This document shows positions 7,051-12,252 of a stretch of 12,252 nucleotides of DNA, in pieces. The position numbers were made by a program, and so were the translations under genes. The first letter of the stretch is position 1, and every line of letters starts with the position of its first letter. Origin of the DNA: DATKDU01 sp035512595 (GTDB taxonomy: Bacteria > Planctomycetota > Planctomycetia > Pirellulales > Pirellulaceae); the NCBI GenBank assembly GCA_035512595.1, contig DATKDU010000356.1, forward strand, positions 1-12,252. The letters run 5' to 3'. The notes under the pieces are model-generated. The model was not told the origin of the DNA. It did no database searches and worked only from the letters and a program-made list of their open reading frames with translations.

Positions 7051-7066
7051 CGAGAGCAAGCGGTCG
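7041..7066 (-). terminator. 11-bp perfect hairpin after the DUF1883 gene
   Basis: CGACCGCTTGC-GAGA-GCAAGCGGTCG forms a perfect 11-bp stem with a four-base loop, six bases beyond the DUF1883 stop codon. It probably ends the LTD-DUF1883 transcript. There is no T run after it in either direction, so it could instead protect the 3' end of the mRNA. Confidence 0.6.
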
Positions 7067-7072
7067 TCAAGT

Positions 7073-7330
7073 TCAGATCACCGTCACGTTGGCCTGTACG
7101 CTGCCCGCGTAGCCCCCGAGGTCAACCACGATGTGCCAGCGGCCAGCGTGCGGCGCCGGAAGCCGAACCGGACTCTGCTTGGCCAGGCCGCCGTGGTACC
7201 GATGCTGGCGGCCAGTGCGGTAAGCGTGAAAGTTGTTGCCGTCGAGAAGGCGAACGTTGGCCTGCTTATTGAGCTCGACCTGCAAAACATCGCCGGCCTC
7301 CAGGTCAAATTCCCAGTGCAAGAACTTCAT
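7073..7330 (-). CDS. DUF1883 domain protein (stand-alone)
   Basis: The 85-aa protein matches DUF1883 end to end: MKFLHWEFDLEAGDVLQVEL, NVRLLDGNNFHAYRTG, then SPVRLPAPHAGRWHIVVDLGG and a short beta C-terminus. The fold should be a small all-beta domain. Elsewhere, from memory, it often precedes a TIR domain; here it has no partner domain. GAGGA (minus strand, 7344-7340) lies nine bases before the ATG. It follows the lamin-tail gene by 57 nt on the same strand and very likely shares its transcript. The biochemical role is unknown. There is no signal peptide, so it should be cytoplasmic. Confidence 0.85.
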   Translation of the reverse strand: MKFLHWEFDLEAGDVLQVELNKQANVRLLDGNNFHAYRTGRQHRYHGGLAKQSPVRLPAPHAGRWHIVVDLGGYAGSVQANVTVI

Positions 7331-7387
7331 GGTGTAGGGTCCTCGTAGATCAAGAAATGGAAAAGGGCGGCACGACGCCGCCCTGGT

Positions 7388-7891
7388 TTATCGACGGGCA
7401 TACGCCGCCGACACGGTGGACACGACGAGCTTGTCGCCTTGTCGTACGAGCACAACGCCCTCCGGCGGGTTGGGGTCGTAGCACGCCTTGTCGAACGGAT
7501 CGAATTTGGCGGCCATGGTCAGCGCGGCGCAGTCGCCCTCCGCGTTGTTCCAGACGAACTGATCGCGGTTCGTGAAGCGATGAAGTTCGGCACCTTGAAT
7601 GTCTTCAGGACGCAGCTGAGCAAGAGGTCCGCTGCCGGAATGCACCCGCAGGGTCTGATTGGCAGGCACGGACCCTGAAAGGTCAGTCACCTTCTCCCAT
7701 TGCCCATTGGGATGGCCAGAGCCGTAGGCGATATGGTAGATGGCCACGCCGGTAAGGCTGAGGGACTGGCCGCTGGTGTTCTGGAGGTCGATCCACTCGG
7801 CCCCCAATTGCGTCTGTGATGCACCGCCGCGACGGGTTCTGTCCTTTCCCGGTGGATTGGGCTTTAGCCGAACAGTCTTCAAATTCGCCAT
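7388..7891 (-). CDS. lamin-tail-domain (LTD) protein, no signal peptide
   Basis: AAGGAG lies seven bases before the ATG at 7891 and decides the start; the frame runs further upstream to 7984, but without homology. The 167-aa product opens with VRLKPNPPGKDR and carries the lamin-tail pattern AEWIDLQNTSGQSLSLTGVAI (31-51) with its core VPANQTLRVHSGSGP (75-89), an Ig-like beta fold. Bacterial LTD proteins are often secreted or fused to nucleases. This one has neither a signal peptide nor an enzyme domain. After a Cys/Asp-rich middle (120-141) it ends in a short segment VVLVRQGDKLVV. It starts a two-gene unit with DUF1883 and diverges from the sigma-factor operon. Function is unknown; a binding role is inferred from the fold. 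Confidence 0.8.
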   Translation of the reverse strand: MANLKTVRLKPNPPGKDRTRRGGASQTQLGAEWIDLQNTSGQSLSLTGVAIYHIAYGSGHPNGQWEKVTDLSGSVPANQTLRVHSGSGPLAQLRPEDIQGAELHRFTNRDQFVWNNAEGDCAALTMAAKFDPFDKACYDPNPPEGVVLVRQGDKLVVSTVSAAYARR

Positions 7892-7967
7892 GCTGCACTC
7901 CTTTAGTCTCGTCGGCGAGCCGAAGTGGTCGCCTGACAACAAGCAAAACGCAGGCAAATCCGCCAAA

Positions 7968-8010
7968 CTTAACCGCCCCACCATTTTTCCTGCCTTTTTT
8001 TCCGGTTAAG
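7968..8010. promoter_or_regulatory. inverted repeat CTTAACCG-N27-CGGTTAAG in the divergent promoter region
   Basis: A perfect 8-bp inverted repeat (7968-7975 and 8003-8010) encloses a pyrimidine-rich 27-nt spacer with T5 and T7 runs. It sits in the 150-nt gap between the LTD start (7891) and the sigma-factor start (8042), 31 nt before the latter. The outward symmetry fits either a repressor operator or two divergent copies of one promoter element, for example the -35 of an autoregulated ECF sigma factor. I noticed no further copy of CGGTTAAG in the window. Confidence 0.5.
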
Positions 8011-8041
8011 ATCGCTGCGTATTAAGAAGGAGGCGGCAGCG

Positions 8042-8659
8042 ATGGTTGAACCCGATCCGCCCACGGATGCAGAGGTAAACCTCATCCATCGGCTAATTGC
8101 CAAGGATGAAAGCGCGCTGGAAGAGCTTCTCACGGTCTATGGCCTCAAGGTTCGGGGCTTCCTGAGCAAGATTTCCTCGAACGAGCTGAGTCCCTCGGAG
8201 ATCGACTTCGTATTCAATCAGGCCGCTATTAACCTGTGGCGGTTCTCAGACCGGATCGACCCAAAGCGCAAGACCATCCGCGGCTGGTTCCTCAAGATTG
8301 CCAGGAATGCGCTGATGAGCTACCTGCGCGGCGAGAAGCGCCACGCCGCCGTAGAATTACAGTATGAACCGCAGTACGACCCCGCTGAGGACTGCGAGGA
8401 GGATGTGCCTGACGTCGATTCCAAGGAGTACAAGCGGCTGGACGCCCTAAAGGACTTCATTTTCAACAAGCTAACCGGCTTCGAGCGCACGATCGGGATC
8501 AACATGTTCCTGTCGGGCGGCGACCCGGACATCATGAGGCTTGCCCGGAAATATGGAAAGCCACGAGGCAATGTCGATACCGTAAAGAGCAAGGTCAAGA
8601 AGAAGATCATGGACTACATGCGAAACTGGGACGCAAGCAACCGAAAGGGGAAGCCATGA
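8042..8659 (+). CDS. ECF-type sigma-70 family RNA polymerase sigma factor
   Basis: AAGGAGG (8027-8033) lies eight bases before the ATG. The 205-aa protein has a sigma region 2 at about 15-102, including the -10 recognition helix area RKTIRGWFLKIARNALMSYLRGEKR, then an acidic linker (105-128), then a region-4-like helical domain at about 130-195 with a putative HTH (IMRLARKYGKPRGNVDTVKSKVKKKIM). Region 4 is divergent from the usual ECF pattern. Its role would be to direct RNA polymerase to a small set of promoters, perhaps its own and that of the divergent LTD gene. Its stop overlaps the next start (ATGA). No transmembrane anti-sigma gene is adjacent; the following genes encode an acidic protein and a zinc peptidase instead. 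Confidence 0.85.
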   Translation: MVEPDPPTDAEVNLIHRLIAKDESALEELLTVYGLKVRGFLSKISSNELSPSEIDFVFNQAAINLWRFSDRIDPKRKTIRGWFLKIARNALMSYLRGEKRHAAVELQYEPQYDPAEDCEEDVPDVDSKEYKRLDALKDFIFNKLTGFERTIGINMFLSGGDPDIMRLARKYGKPRGNVDTVKSKVKKKIMDYMRNWDASNRKGKP

Positions 8660-9060
8660 ACGACCCAGAAAAGCAATTGAAGGAGATGATCCAGAAGCTC
8701 AGAAAACGCGAAGGCCTTTGTCCGATGACCGACGACGAGGCAGATGCCGCATTCGATGCGGCACCGGCCGATCCAATGAGCAAGGAGCAGATACGGTCAA
8801 TCGTAGACCTGGTCACGTCCGGCAATACTGCCCCATGGGATGATGCCATGGGGGAACCGGTGTGGGACGATGAGATCGACGTGAGTGAAGTCGAAGAGGG
8901 GCTCGTATGCATGCACCGGAACGAAGGCGAAAGCGATAAAAGTGCCGACGCCATCGAGGACGAATTACGCGACGAGTTGTTGAGCCAGGAAGATGAAGAG
9001 CAAACTGGAATGGACGAAGGAGAAGGTTCGGCTGGAACGGGCCAGCCGGCTGGCGGATGA
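8656..9060 (+). CDS. acidic protein of unknown function
   Basis: The start overlaps the sigma-factor stop by four bases, with GGGG/AAG just upstream, so it is translationally coupled. The 134-aa product has a charged, probably helical N-terminus (KQLKEMIQKLRKREG, 7-21), a middle segment SKEQIRSIVDLVTSG (42-56), and an increasingly acidic C-terminus ending in a Gly-rich tail. I do not recognise the family. Its last 68 nt are shared, in another frame, with the peptidase gene. Position and charge make it a candidate regulator of the sigma factor or substrate of the peptidase; that is inference. There is no signal peptide or membrane segment. Confidence 0.7.
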   Translation: MNDPEKQLKEMIQKLRKREGLCPMTDDEADAAFDAAPADPMSKEQIRSIVDLVTSGNTAPWDDAMGEPVWDDEIDVSEVEEGLVCMHRNEGESDKSADAIEDELRDELLSQEDEEQTGMDEGEGSAGTGQPAGG

Positions 9061-9883
9061 GATCGTCGGCAGCCGACAACAGCCGATCGATCCACTCGAC
9101 ATCGTTCGCTTCGAATCGCCGCTGTTGGTTGCTGGTGGCCGAAACCTTGGGAACAAATACGACGGCAAGCTGGAATACCACCGCTCGCGGAAGAAGTTCC
9201 TGCTCTTTTACAACACGAAGTACGATCTTTGGACGCGGCCGGGGACGCATCATCCTCGAACCAGGTTTTCGGTCAGTCACGAGCTGGGGCACTATTTTAT
9301 CGACGCGCACCGCGAATACTTGCTTCGTGGCGGCAAGGCACATCCTTCTTCAAGCGAAAACTTCAGCGGACCACTGGTTGAGCGTGAGGCCGACGCGTTT
9401 GCGGCAAACCTGTTACTACCGACACGACTCATTGCGCCGATTGCTAAGGCGGGCCAACTGTCGATTGACCGGCTGATCGATGTCGCGAACGACTTTCAAG
9501 TTTCGCTTTTAAGCACGATGATCCGGTGCGTGCGACTTACCGATTTCCCATGCGCCGTGGCCGGCATCAAGGACGGTGCCGTGGCCTGGATGTTTCCCTC
9601 CGACTCTCTCATCGCGGCACAGATCTACCCAAAACGCGGGCGCCTTCCACGCACGGCCCAAGAGTCCTGGGATGAATTCGAGTCAGGTTCGGACGTCTGT
9701 GTCGTAGACGACGGATTGGTCCGAAATTGGTTTGAGTTGTACGACCGAGACGACTTTTATCGCATTCCTCTCCTTGAGGAATACATGCCAGCACGAAGCC
9801 TGGACACTCTCATCGTGTTACTTACGCTTGACGAGGCGGACGTCAACCCCGATGACGACGAGCCGACGGACCACAATGACTAG
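8993..9883 (+). CDS. ImmA/IrrE-type zinc metallopeptidase (DUF955)
   Basis: The 296-aa protein contains HELGH (96-100, His96 and His100 as zinc ligands, Glu97 catalytic) and the downstream helix EREADAFAANLLLP (130-143), where Glu132 or Glu130 should be the third ligand. This is the ImmA/IrrE arrangement. Known members cleave a DNA-binding repressor after stress or DNA damage (ImmA of ICEBs1, IrrE/PprI of Deinococcus). Here no XRE repressor is nearby; a sigma factor takes that place. The conserved N-terminal helix (RASRLADEIV, 17-25) is encoded within or next to the overlap with the preceding gene, so the overlap is genuine, although the exact start (ATG 8993, with AGGA very close) is less sure. 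The C-terminal 140 residues are unrecognised and end in an acidic tail. The stop shares the tetranucleotide CTAG with the convergent small gene. Confidence 0.88.
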   Translation: MKSKLEWTKEKVRLERASRLADEIVGSRQQPIDPLDIVRFESPLLVAGGRNLGNKYDGKLEYHRSRKKFLLFYNTKYDLWTRPGTHHPRTRFSVSHELGHYFIDAHREYLLRGGKAHPSSSENFSGPLVEREADAFAANLLLPTRLIAPIAKAGQLSIDRLIDVANDFQVSLLSTMIRCVRLTDFPCAVAGIKDGAVAWMFPSDSLIAAQIYPKRGRLPRTAQESWDEFESGSDVCVVDDGLVRNWFELYDRDDFYRIPLLEEYMPARSLDTLIVLLTLDEADVNPDDDEPTDHND

Positions 9884-10047
9884 GAAGGATTTCCCTCTCC
9901 GGAGAATTGCTGAACTTCGACATCCAGCCCGCTCTCCCTCACCCTCGCCGCCGCTTGCTCGACCCGCTGGCGGCCGGCCACGCCCAGCGGGGTCAAGTCG
10001 ATGAGAACCGCCTCGCCTTCGGCTCGGCCGATGATCAGATGAGACAT
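9880..10047 (-). CDS. 55-aa small protein of unknown function
   Basis: A strong purine-rich ribosome binding site (AGGGAGGGAG, three bases before the ATG at 10047) precedes a 55-codon frame. The product begins MSHLIIGRAEGEAVLIDLTP, continues with a helical stretch rich in Ala, Arg and Glu (GRQRVEQAAARVRESG, 25-40), and ends VEVQQFSGEGNPS. The alternation of beta-like start and helix looks like a folded domain rather than random sequence. It lies 45 nt downstream of the stop of the methylase pseudogene on the same strand, so it may be a leftover of that gene's cassette. It converges on the peptidase gene, and both end in the same CTAG. No family is recognised. Confidence 0.6.
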   Translation of the reverse strand: MSHLIIGRAEGEAVLIDLTPLGVAGRQRVEQAAARVRESGLDVEVQQFSGEGNPS

Positions 10048-10092
10048 GGCTCCCTCCCTGTGCGTGACACTCTGGACGTCCTGTCGCAGGTC

Positions 10093-10608
10093 CTAAGCTC
10101 CTGCGCGGGCGTTGGCGCGGACGGCCAGCTCGACGCTCTTCTCCGTCAAATGAATCATTGACTGCGGGTTGACCTTTTTGACGTGCCACAGATCAGGCAC
10201 GTTGGCGGGGCCGAAGAACTTGTGTCCGGCGCCGAGCTTCCACCCGTAGAAACAGATCTCGAAGCACCCGAGGAAGTCTTTCCTCGTCAGCACCGGATGC
10301 ATCTTGTCCCACACGATTCCCTGGGAGAAATACAGGTCGTGCGCCCTTGAGGACGGGAGGATAGTTGCCGAGGTTGGCGTAATGTCTCCCGGCTTGGTGG
10401 TCGCCGCATCCGGCGGGGCCGGTACCTCGTCCGGATCGCACAGCCCGTCCTGCACCGGCTGCAGCCACTTGGCCAGGTCGTCCTCGGAAAAACCGAGGAG
10501 CCCCAGGTCGAAGTTGGCGGACTTTAGGTCGGCCAGTTCCAGGGGGAGCAGCTCTTTGTCCCACTCGGCGATCGTGGCCGTCTGGTTGTCGGCGATCCGC
10601 GCACGGGG
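10093..10608 (-). pseudogene. ParB-like/DNA methylase remnant
   Basis: The minus strand encodes pieces of a phage/island-type protein with an N-terminal ParB-like domain and a C-terminal adenine/cytosine-N4 methylase. The order is IADNQTATIAEWDKELLP and LGFSEDDLAKWL (end of the ParB-like part), the linker PPDAATTKPGDI, then in the +1 frame YANLGNYPPVLK (10346-10381), then back in the first frame AHDLYFSQGIVWDKMHPVLT and NPQSMIHLTEK up to a stop at 10093. Damage: the N-terminus is missing (replaced by the transposase fragment beyond about 10608), the block with the catalytic DPPY-type motif is deleted at about 10382, one extra G in the C run at 10344-10346 shifts the frame, and the C-terminus with the SAM-binding FGGSGST-type motif is absent. 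It cannot be an active enzyme. Family assignment is from memory of the motif order. Confidence 0.8.
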
Positions 10609-10620
10609 CAACTGAAGCTG

Positions 10621-11247
10621 ATGCCGGACTATTTCTTCCTGGTGACGAGTTGGACCAAGAAAGAGAAGTCGGGCTGGGAGGTCTTGGAGCACTATCGTCG
10701 CCGCGGCACGTTCGAGGATCGGCTGGGAGAGTTTCACGCGGCCGTGGGACTGCACCTGTCGTTGCCGGGCTTCTACGAGAACGAGGCGCTGCTCCTGTTG
10801 TCGCTCTTGGCCTACAACCTGAACTCGCTGTTGCGGACGGAACTGGAGACGAACGAGAGAGCGTGCTGGGATCTGAAGCGGTTTCAGCAGTCGGTGCTCA
10901 AGGCCGGCGGTCGGCTGACGAAACATTCGCGTCGGCTGGTGCTGTGGCTGGCCCGCGCAGTCACGCCGTTCTGGCAATCGCTGGCCGAGTGCCTGGCGCG
11001 CTGGCGACTGCCCGCCCGCTGGAAACCGCGCGGCCCGACGCGACGCGAGTGGATGCCGCCGCCGGCGCATGCGCACCTGACGCTGGTCTTGCGGGAGTTG
11101 ACGCCACCGCAATCTGGCCCGCGCCGCCTCGACAGCTACTGTGGGGGAAAGGGGGCCCTGCCGCGCCGGCCGGCCGTTTCTCACGTCGCCGCACCCATCG
11201 CCGCGTTCACACCGCCACGGACGCTACAATCGTGGGGAGGTGAATAA
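10621..11247 (+). pseudogene. 5'-truncated IS1380-family transposase
   Basis: The frame gives the C-terminal part of an IS1380-type DDE transposase: DYFFLVTSW, then HYRRRGTFEDRLGEF with the late catalytic-region pattern, EALLLLSLLAYNLNSLLRTEL, and the tail domain WDLKRFQQSVLKAGGRLTKH with LVLWLARAVTPFW. The N-terminal half with the first catalytic Asp residues is missing; its place is taken, head-on, by the methylase remnant, with the join between about 10603 and 10624. The ATG at 10621 is internal, not a real start. The frame runs about 45 residues beyond the point where family members usually end (near HAHLTLVLRE, from memory), probably into flanking DNA. Not functional. Confidence 0.75.
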
Positions 11248-11379
11248 CTCGGGATTAAAGGTCAGCGCGAACTCGGCAACCGTGTCCCAGTCAGCGTCGT
11301 GGGCCGGGATGTCAGCCGGAGTCAGATCGTGGTTAGCAATCTCGCGCAAGTTCCCTCCCCACGCCGAACGGCGTTGGGT
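11224..11379 (-). pseudogene. N-terminal fragment of an unrecognised small protein
   Basis: A 51-codon minus-strand frame between stops contains NLREIANHDLTPADIPAHDA and WDTVAEFALTFN. The HDLTPADIP...EFALTF pattern recurs, from memory, in short hypothetical proteins of planctomycetes, which continue after FALTF(N/D). Here the likeness stops at FALTFN and the frame runs into the end of the transposase fragment. The reading is that the insertion sequence cut this gene. No good start codon is visible. Confidence 0.35.
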
Positions 11380-11388
11380 TCATCCAAC
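11361..11388. other. two overlapping small hairpins
   Basis: ACGCC-GAAC-GGCGT (11361-11374) and GTTGG-GTTCAT-CCAAC (11373-11388) share two bases, so they are alternative structures. They lie between two protein fragments, with no gene at a distance that would make them an obvious terminator or leader. Confidence 0.3.
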
Positions 11389-11394
11389 GGCAGT

Positions 11395-11538
11395 TTACCG
11401 CTCGCCGGCCGGCATCTCAACGCGCAGGACCAGCCGCCCTATCTTCTCGGCGGAATTCGTAATCCCGCCGGGCAGGACGAGCGTCTGGCGGAGCAGGCGG
11501 TGGGGCGAGTGGCGATTGAGCCTCTGGTTAGGATGGGC
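11395..11538 (-). pseudogene. possible transposase C-terminal fragment
   Basis: A 47-codon minus-strand frame between stops reads RHSPHRLLRQTLVLPGGITN and EKIGRLVLRVEMPAGER. The LLRQTLVLPG...KIGRLVLRV pattern resembles the last residues of DDE transposases (a beta hairpin such as VRHGRQLVLRL). There is no start codon context, and only the tail is present. Low confidence; it may be chance. Confidence 0.25.
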
Positions 11539-11564
11539 TCATGTGTTGCAGATGTGAACCGAAG

Positions 11565-12252
11565 TTACTGGGCGGAAACCGCCATCGCTAGATAGTACAA
11601 GAATGCCTTCGCATTGCCGAGGTGCTGGTAGTCGATGCGAAACTTGCCCTGCCTGCTGAACCAAGTCGCGTCGTGCTGCTCAAACTTCAGCACTCCGCGT
11701 TTTGCTTGAAAGCTGCCCAATTCGCGAATTGCCAGCGAATCCGTCCTATCGTCATAGACGAATTCCACCTGGCTTTGATTCAGTCGTATTTCCCGCATAT
11801 CATTGCGGCTCGCGACCCCGGCCAACATTTCGGTGAACGTGCTCTTACGGCAAGGAAAGCTAAGCGTGCGACCGGCGGAGAGCTCGGTGCCGAGTCGCGA
11901 GATTACCTCATTGGTCCAAACGTCCTCCAGCCGGAGCGCAAAATGAAGCAGGTGTCCGTATGGGGGCAGGTCGTCCTTGTACGAGTGCTGGTCGGCAATC
12001 GTCATGGCCGGCGGTCCACTGGCGTCGCGATGCCAATCATAGCGAAACATCGTATGTTCGTAGATCAGGTTCTTGTAGAAATGCGTCGTCGAGGCGAATA
12101 GCGCGACGATTTCTCGAAAGAGGATCACTTGACTGGTGCTTGGCGTCGAATTCCCCCATCGCCCCGTGAAATAGGCGGCGCCTTGATTGCCGATGTAGGT
12201 GCAGTGCAATGGAGGCGGCCACATCCAGGCCAGCGTCAGACCGCCCGCCAAG
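11565..12252 (-). CDS. protein of unknown function, 5' end probably off the window
   Basis: The frame is open from the right edge (a TTG at 12251 gives 228 residues; the first ATG is nine codons further in) to a TAA at 11565-11567. The true start may lie outside the window. No signal peptide or membrane segment is seen. The visible part has a His/Tyr-rich middle (HTMFRYDWHRD at about 66-76, QHSYKDDLPPYGHLLHFALR at about 88-107) and a C-terminal half of alternating short beta-like segments (EFVYDDRTDSLAIRELGSFQ), ending KAFLYYLAMAVSAQ. I do not recognise the family. It is upstream of, and on the same strand as, the fragments at 11224-11538. Coding character is good (no low-complexity or repeat words). 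Confidence 0.65.
   Translation of the reverse strand, partial: LAGGLTLAWMWPPPLHCTYIGNQGAAYFTGRWGNSTPSTSQVILFREIVALFASTTHFYKNLIYEHTMFRYDWHRDASGPPAMTIADQHSYKDDLPPYGHLLHFALRLEDVWTNEVISRLGTELSAGRTLSFPCRKSTFTEMLAGVASRNDMREIRLNQSQVEFVYDDRTDSLAIRELGSFQAKRGVLKFEQHDATWFSRQGKFRIDYQHLGNAKAFLYYLAMAVSAQ

Larger units (their letters stand above)
6688..7072. other. gene-poor, remnant-like region beside the tRNA
   Basis: No intact gene is found. The region holds four GGTGCAACC copies, a 36-bp direct repeat at a 180-bp offset, a short minus-strand protein remnant with a frameshift, and a strong hairpin. On the minus strand, the part next to the tRNA reads as a Leu-His/Val-Ala-Pro-rich peptide that might be the tail of an integrase. 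I could not confirm that. Confidence 0.55.

Noticed and set aside
9818..10189. 123-codon minus-strand frame covering the 55-aa gene in another frame
   Set aside because: It has no ribosome binding site, is Arg/Gly/Pro-rich and runs into the peptidase gene; the 55-aa frame has the better start and composition.
10609..11184. Upstream extension of the methylase frame on the minus strand
   Set aside because: This part is the antisense of the transposase fragment; the family-like sequence starts only at about 10608.
11373..11390. GTTGGGT and ATCCAAC, which fit the two integron attC core patterns
   Set aside because: They are in the wrong order and only a few bases apart; an attC site has them at opposite ends of a longer palindrome. 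No integron integrase is present.

Overview
The window looks like a planctomycete chromosome segment (Pirellula/Gemmata-like, by inference). It is GC-rich, has a leucine-rich-repeat membrane protein and a serine tRNA with no encoded CCA, and carries the low-complexity intergenic repeats that I associate from memory with that phylum (GTACT-type, ATGACCAATGACCAAGTCCC-type and AATCCGCAATCCGAAAT-type). No taxonomic marker gene is present, so this is a best guess.

Region 1 (1-6420) is ordinary chromosome. On the minus strand, a dual-specificity-type phosphatase and an LRR membrane protein form a likely pair (stop-to-start gap 36 nt). They are followed by a secreted alpha/beta hydrolase that runs off the left edge. 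A plus-strand gene encodes a basic protein with a helix-turn-helix-like segment; an intergenic-type repeat block is translated in frame inside it. It converges on purB (adenylosuccinate lyase, minus strand) across a 361-nt gap dominated by a long inverted repeat.

Region 2 (6606-7072) is a tRNA-Ser(CGA) followed by gene-poor, remnant-like DNA: four direct copies of GGTGCAACC close to the tRNA 3' end, a 36-bp direct repeat at a 180-bp offset, and a frameshifted protein fragment. This looks like the boundary of an accessory region, although no second att copy is visible in the window.

Region 3 (7073-10047) is the most interesting part. A minus-strand pair (lamin-tail-domain protein, then a stand-alone DUF1883 protein) diverges from a plus-strand trio (ECF-type sigma factor, acidic unknown protein, ImmA/IrrE-type zinc peptidase). 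The trio is tightly packed, with a 4-nt and then a 68-nt overlap. The 150-nt divergent gap holds a perfect inverted repeat, CTTAACCG-N27-CGGTTAAG. I suggest these five genes are one regulated module in which the peptidase controls the sigma factor's activity, perhaps through the acidic protein; that is inference. A 55-aa gene on the opposite strand ends in the same CTAG as the peptidase gene.

Region 4 (10093-11564) is decaying mobile DNA: a ParB-like/DNA-methylase pseudogene with missing ends, an internal deletion and a one-base frameshift; a 5'-truncated IS1380-type transposase fused to it head-on; and two short minus-strand protein fragments. The window ends in an unrecognised minus-strand gene (11565 to the right edge).
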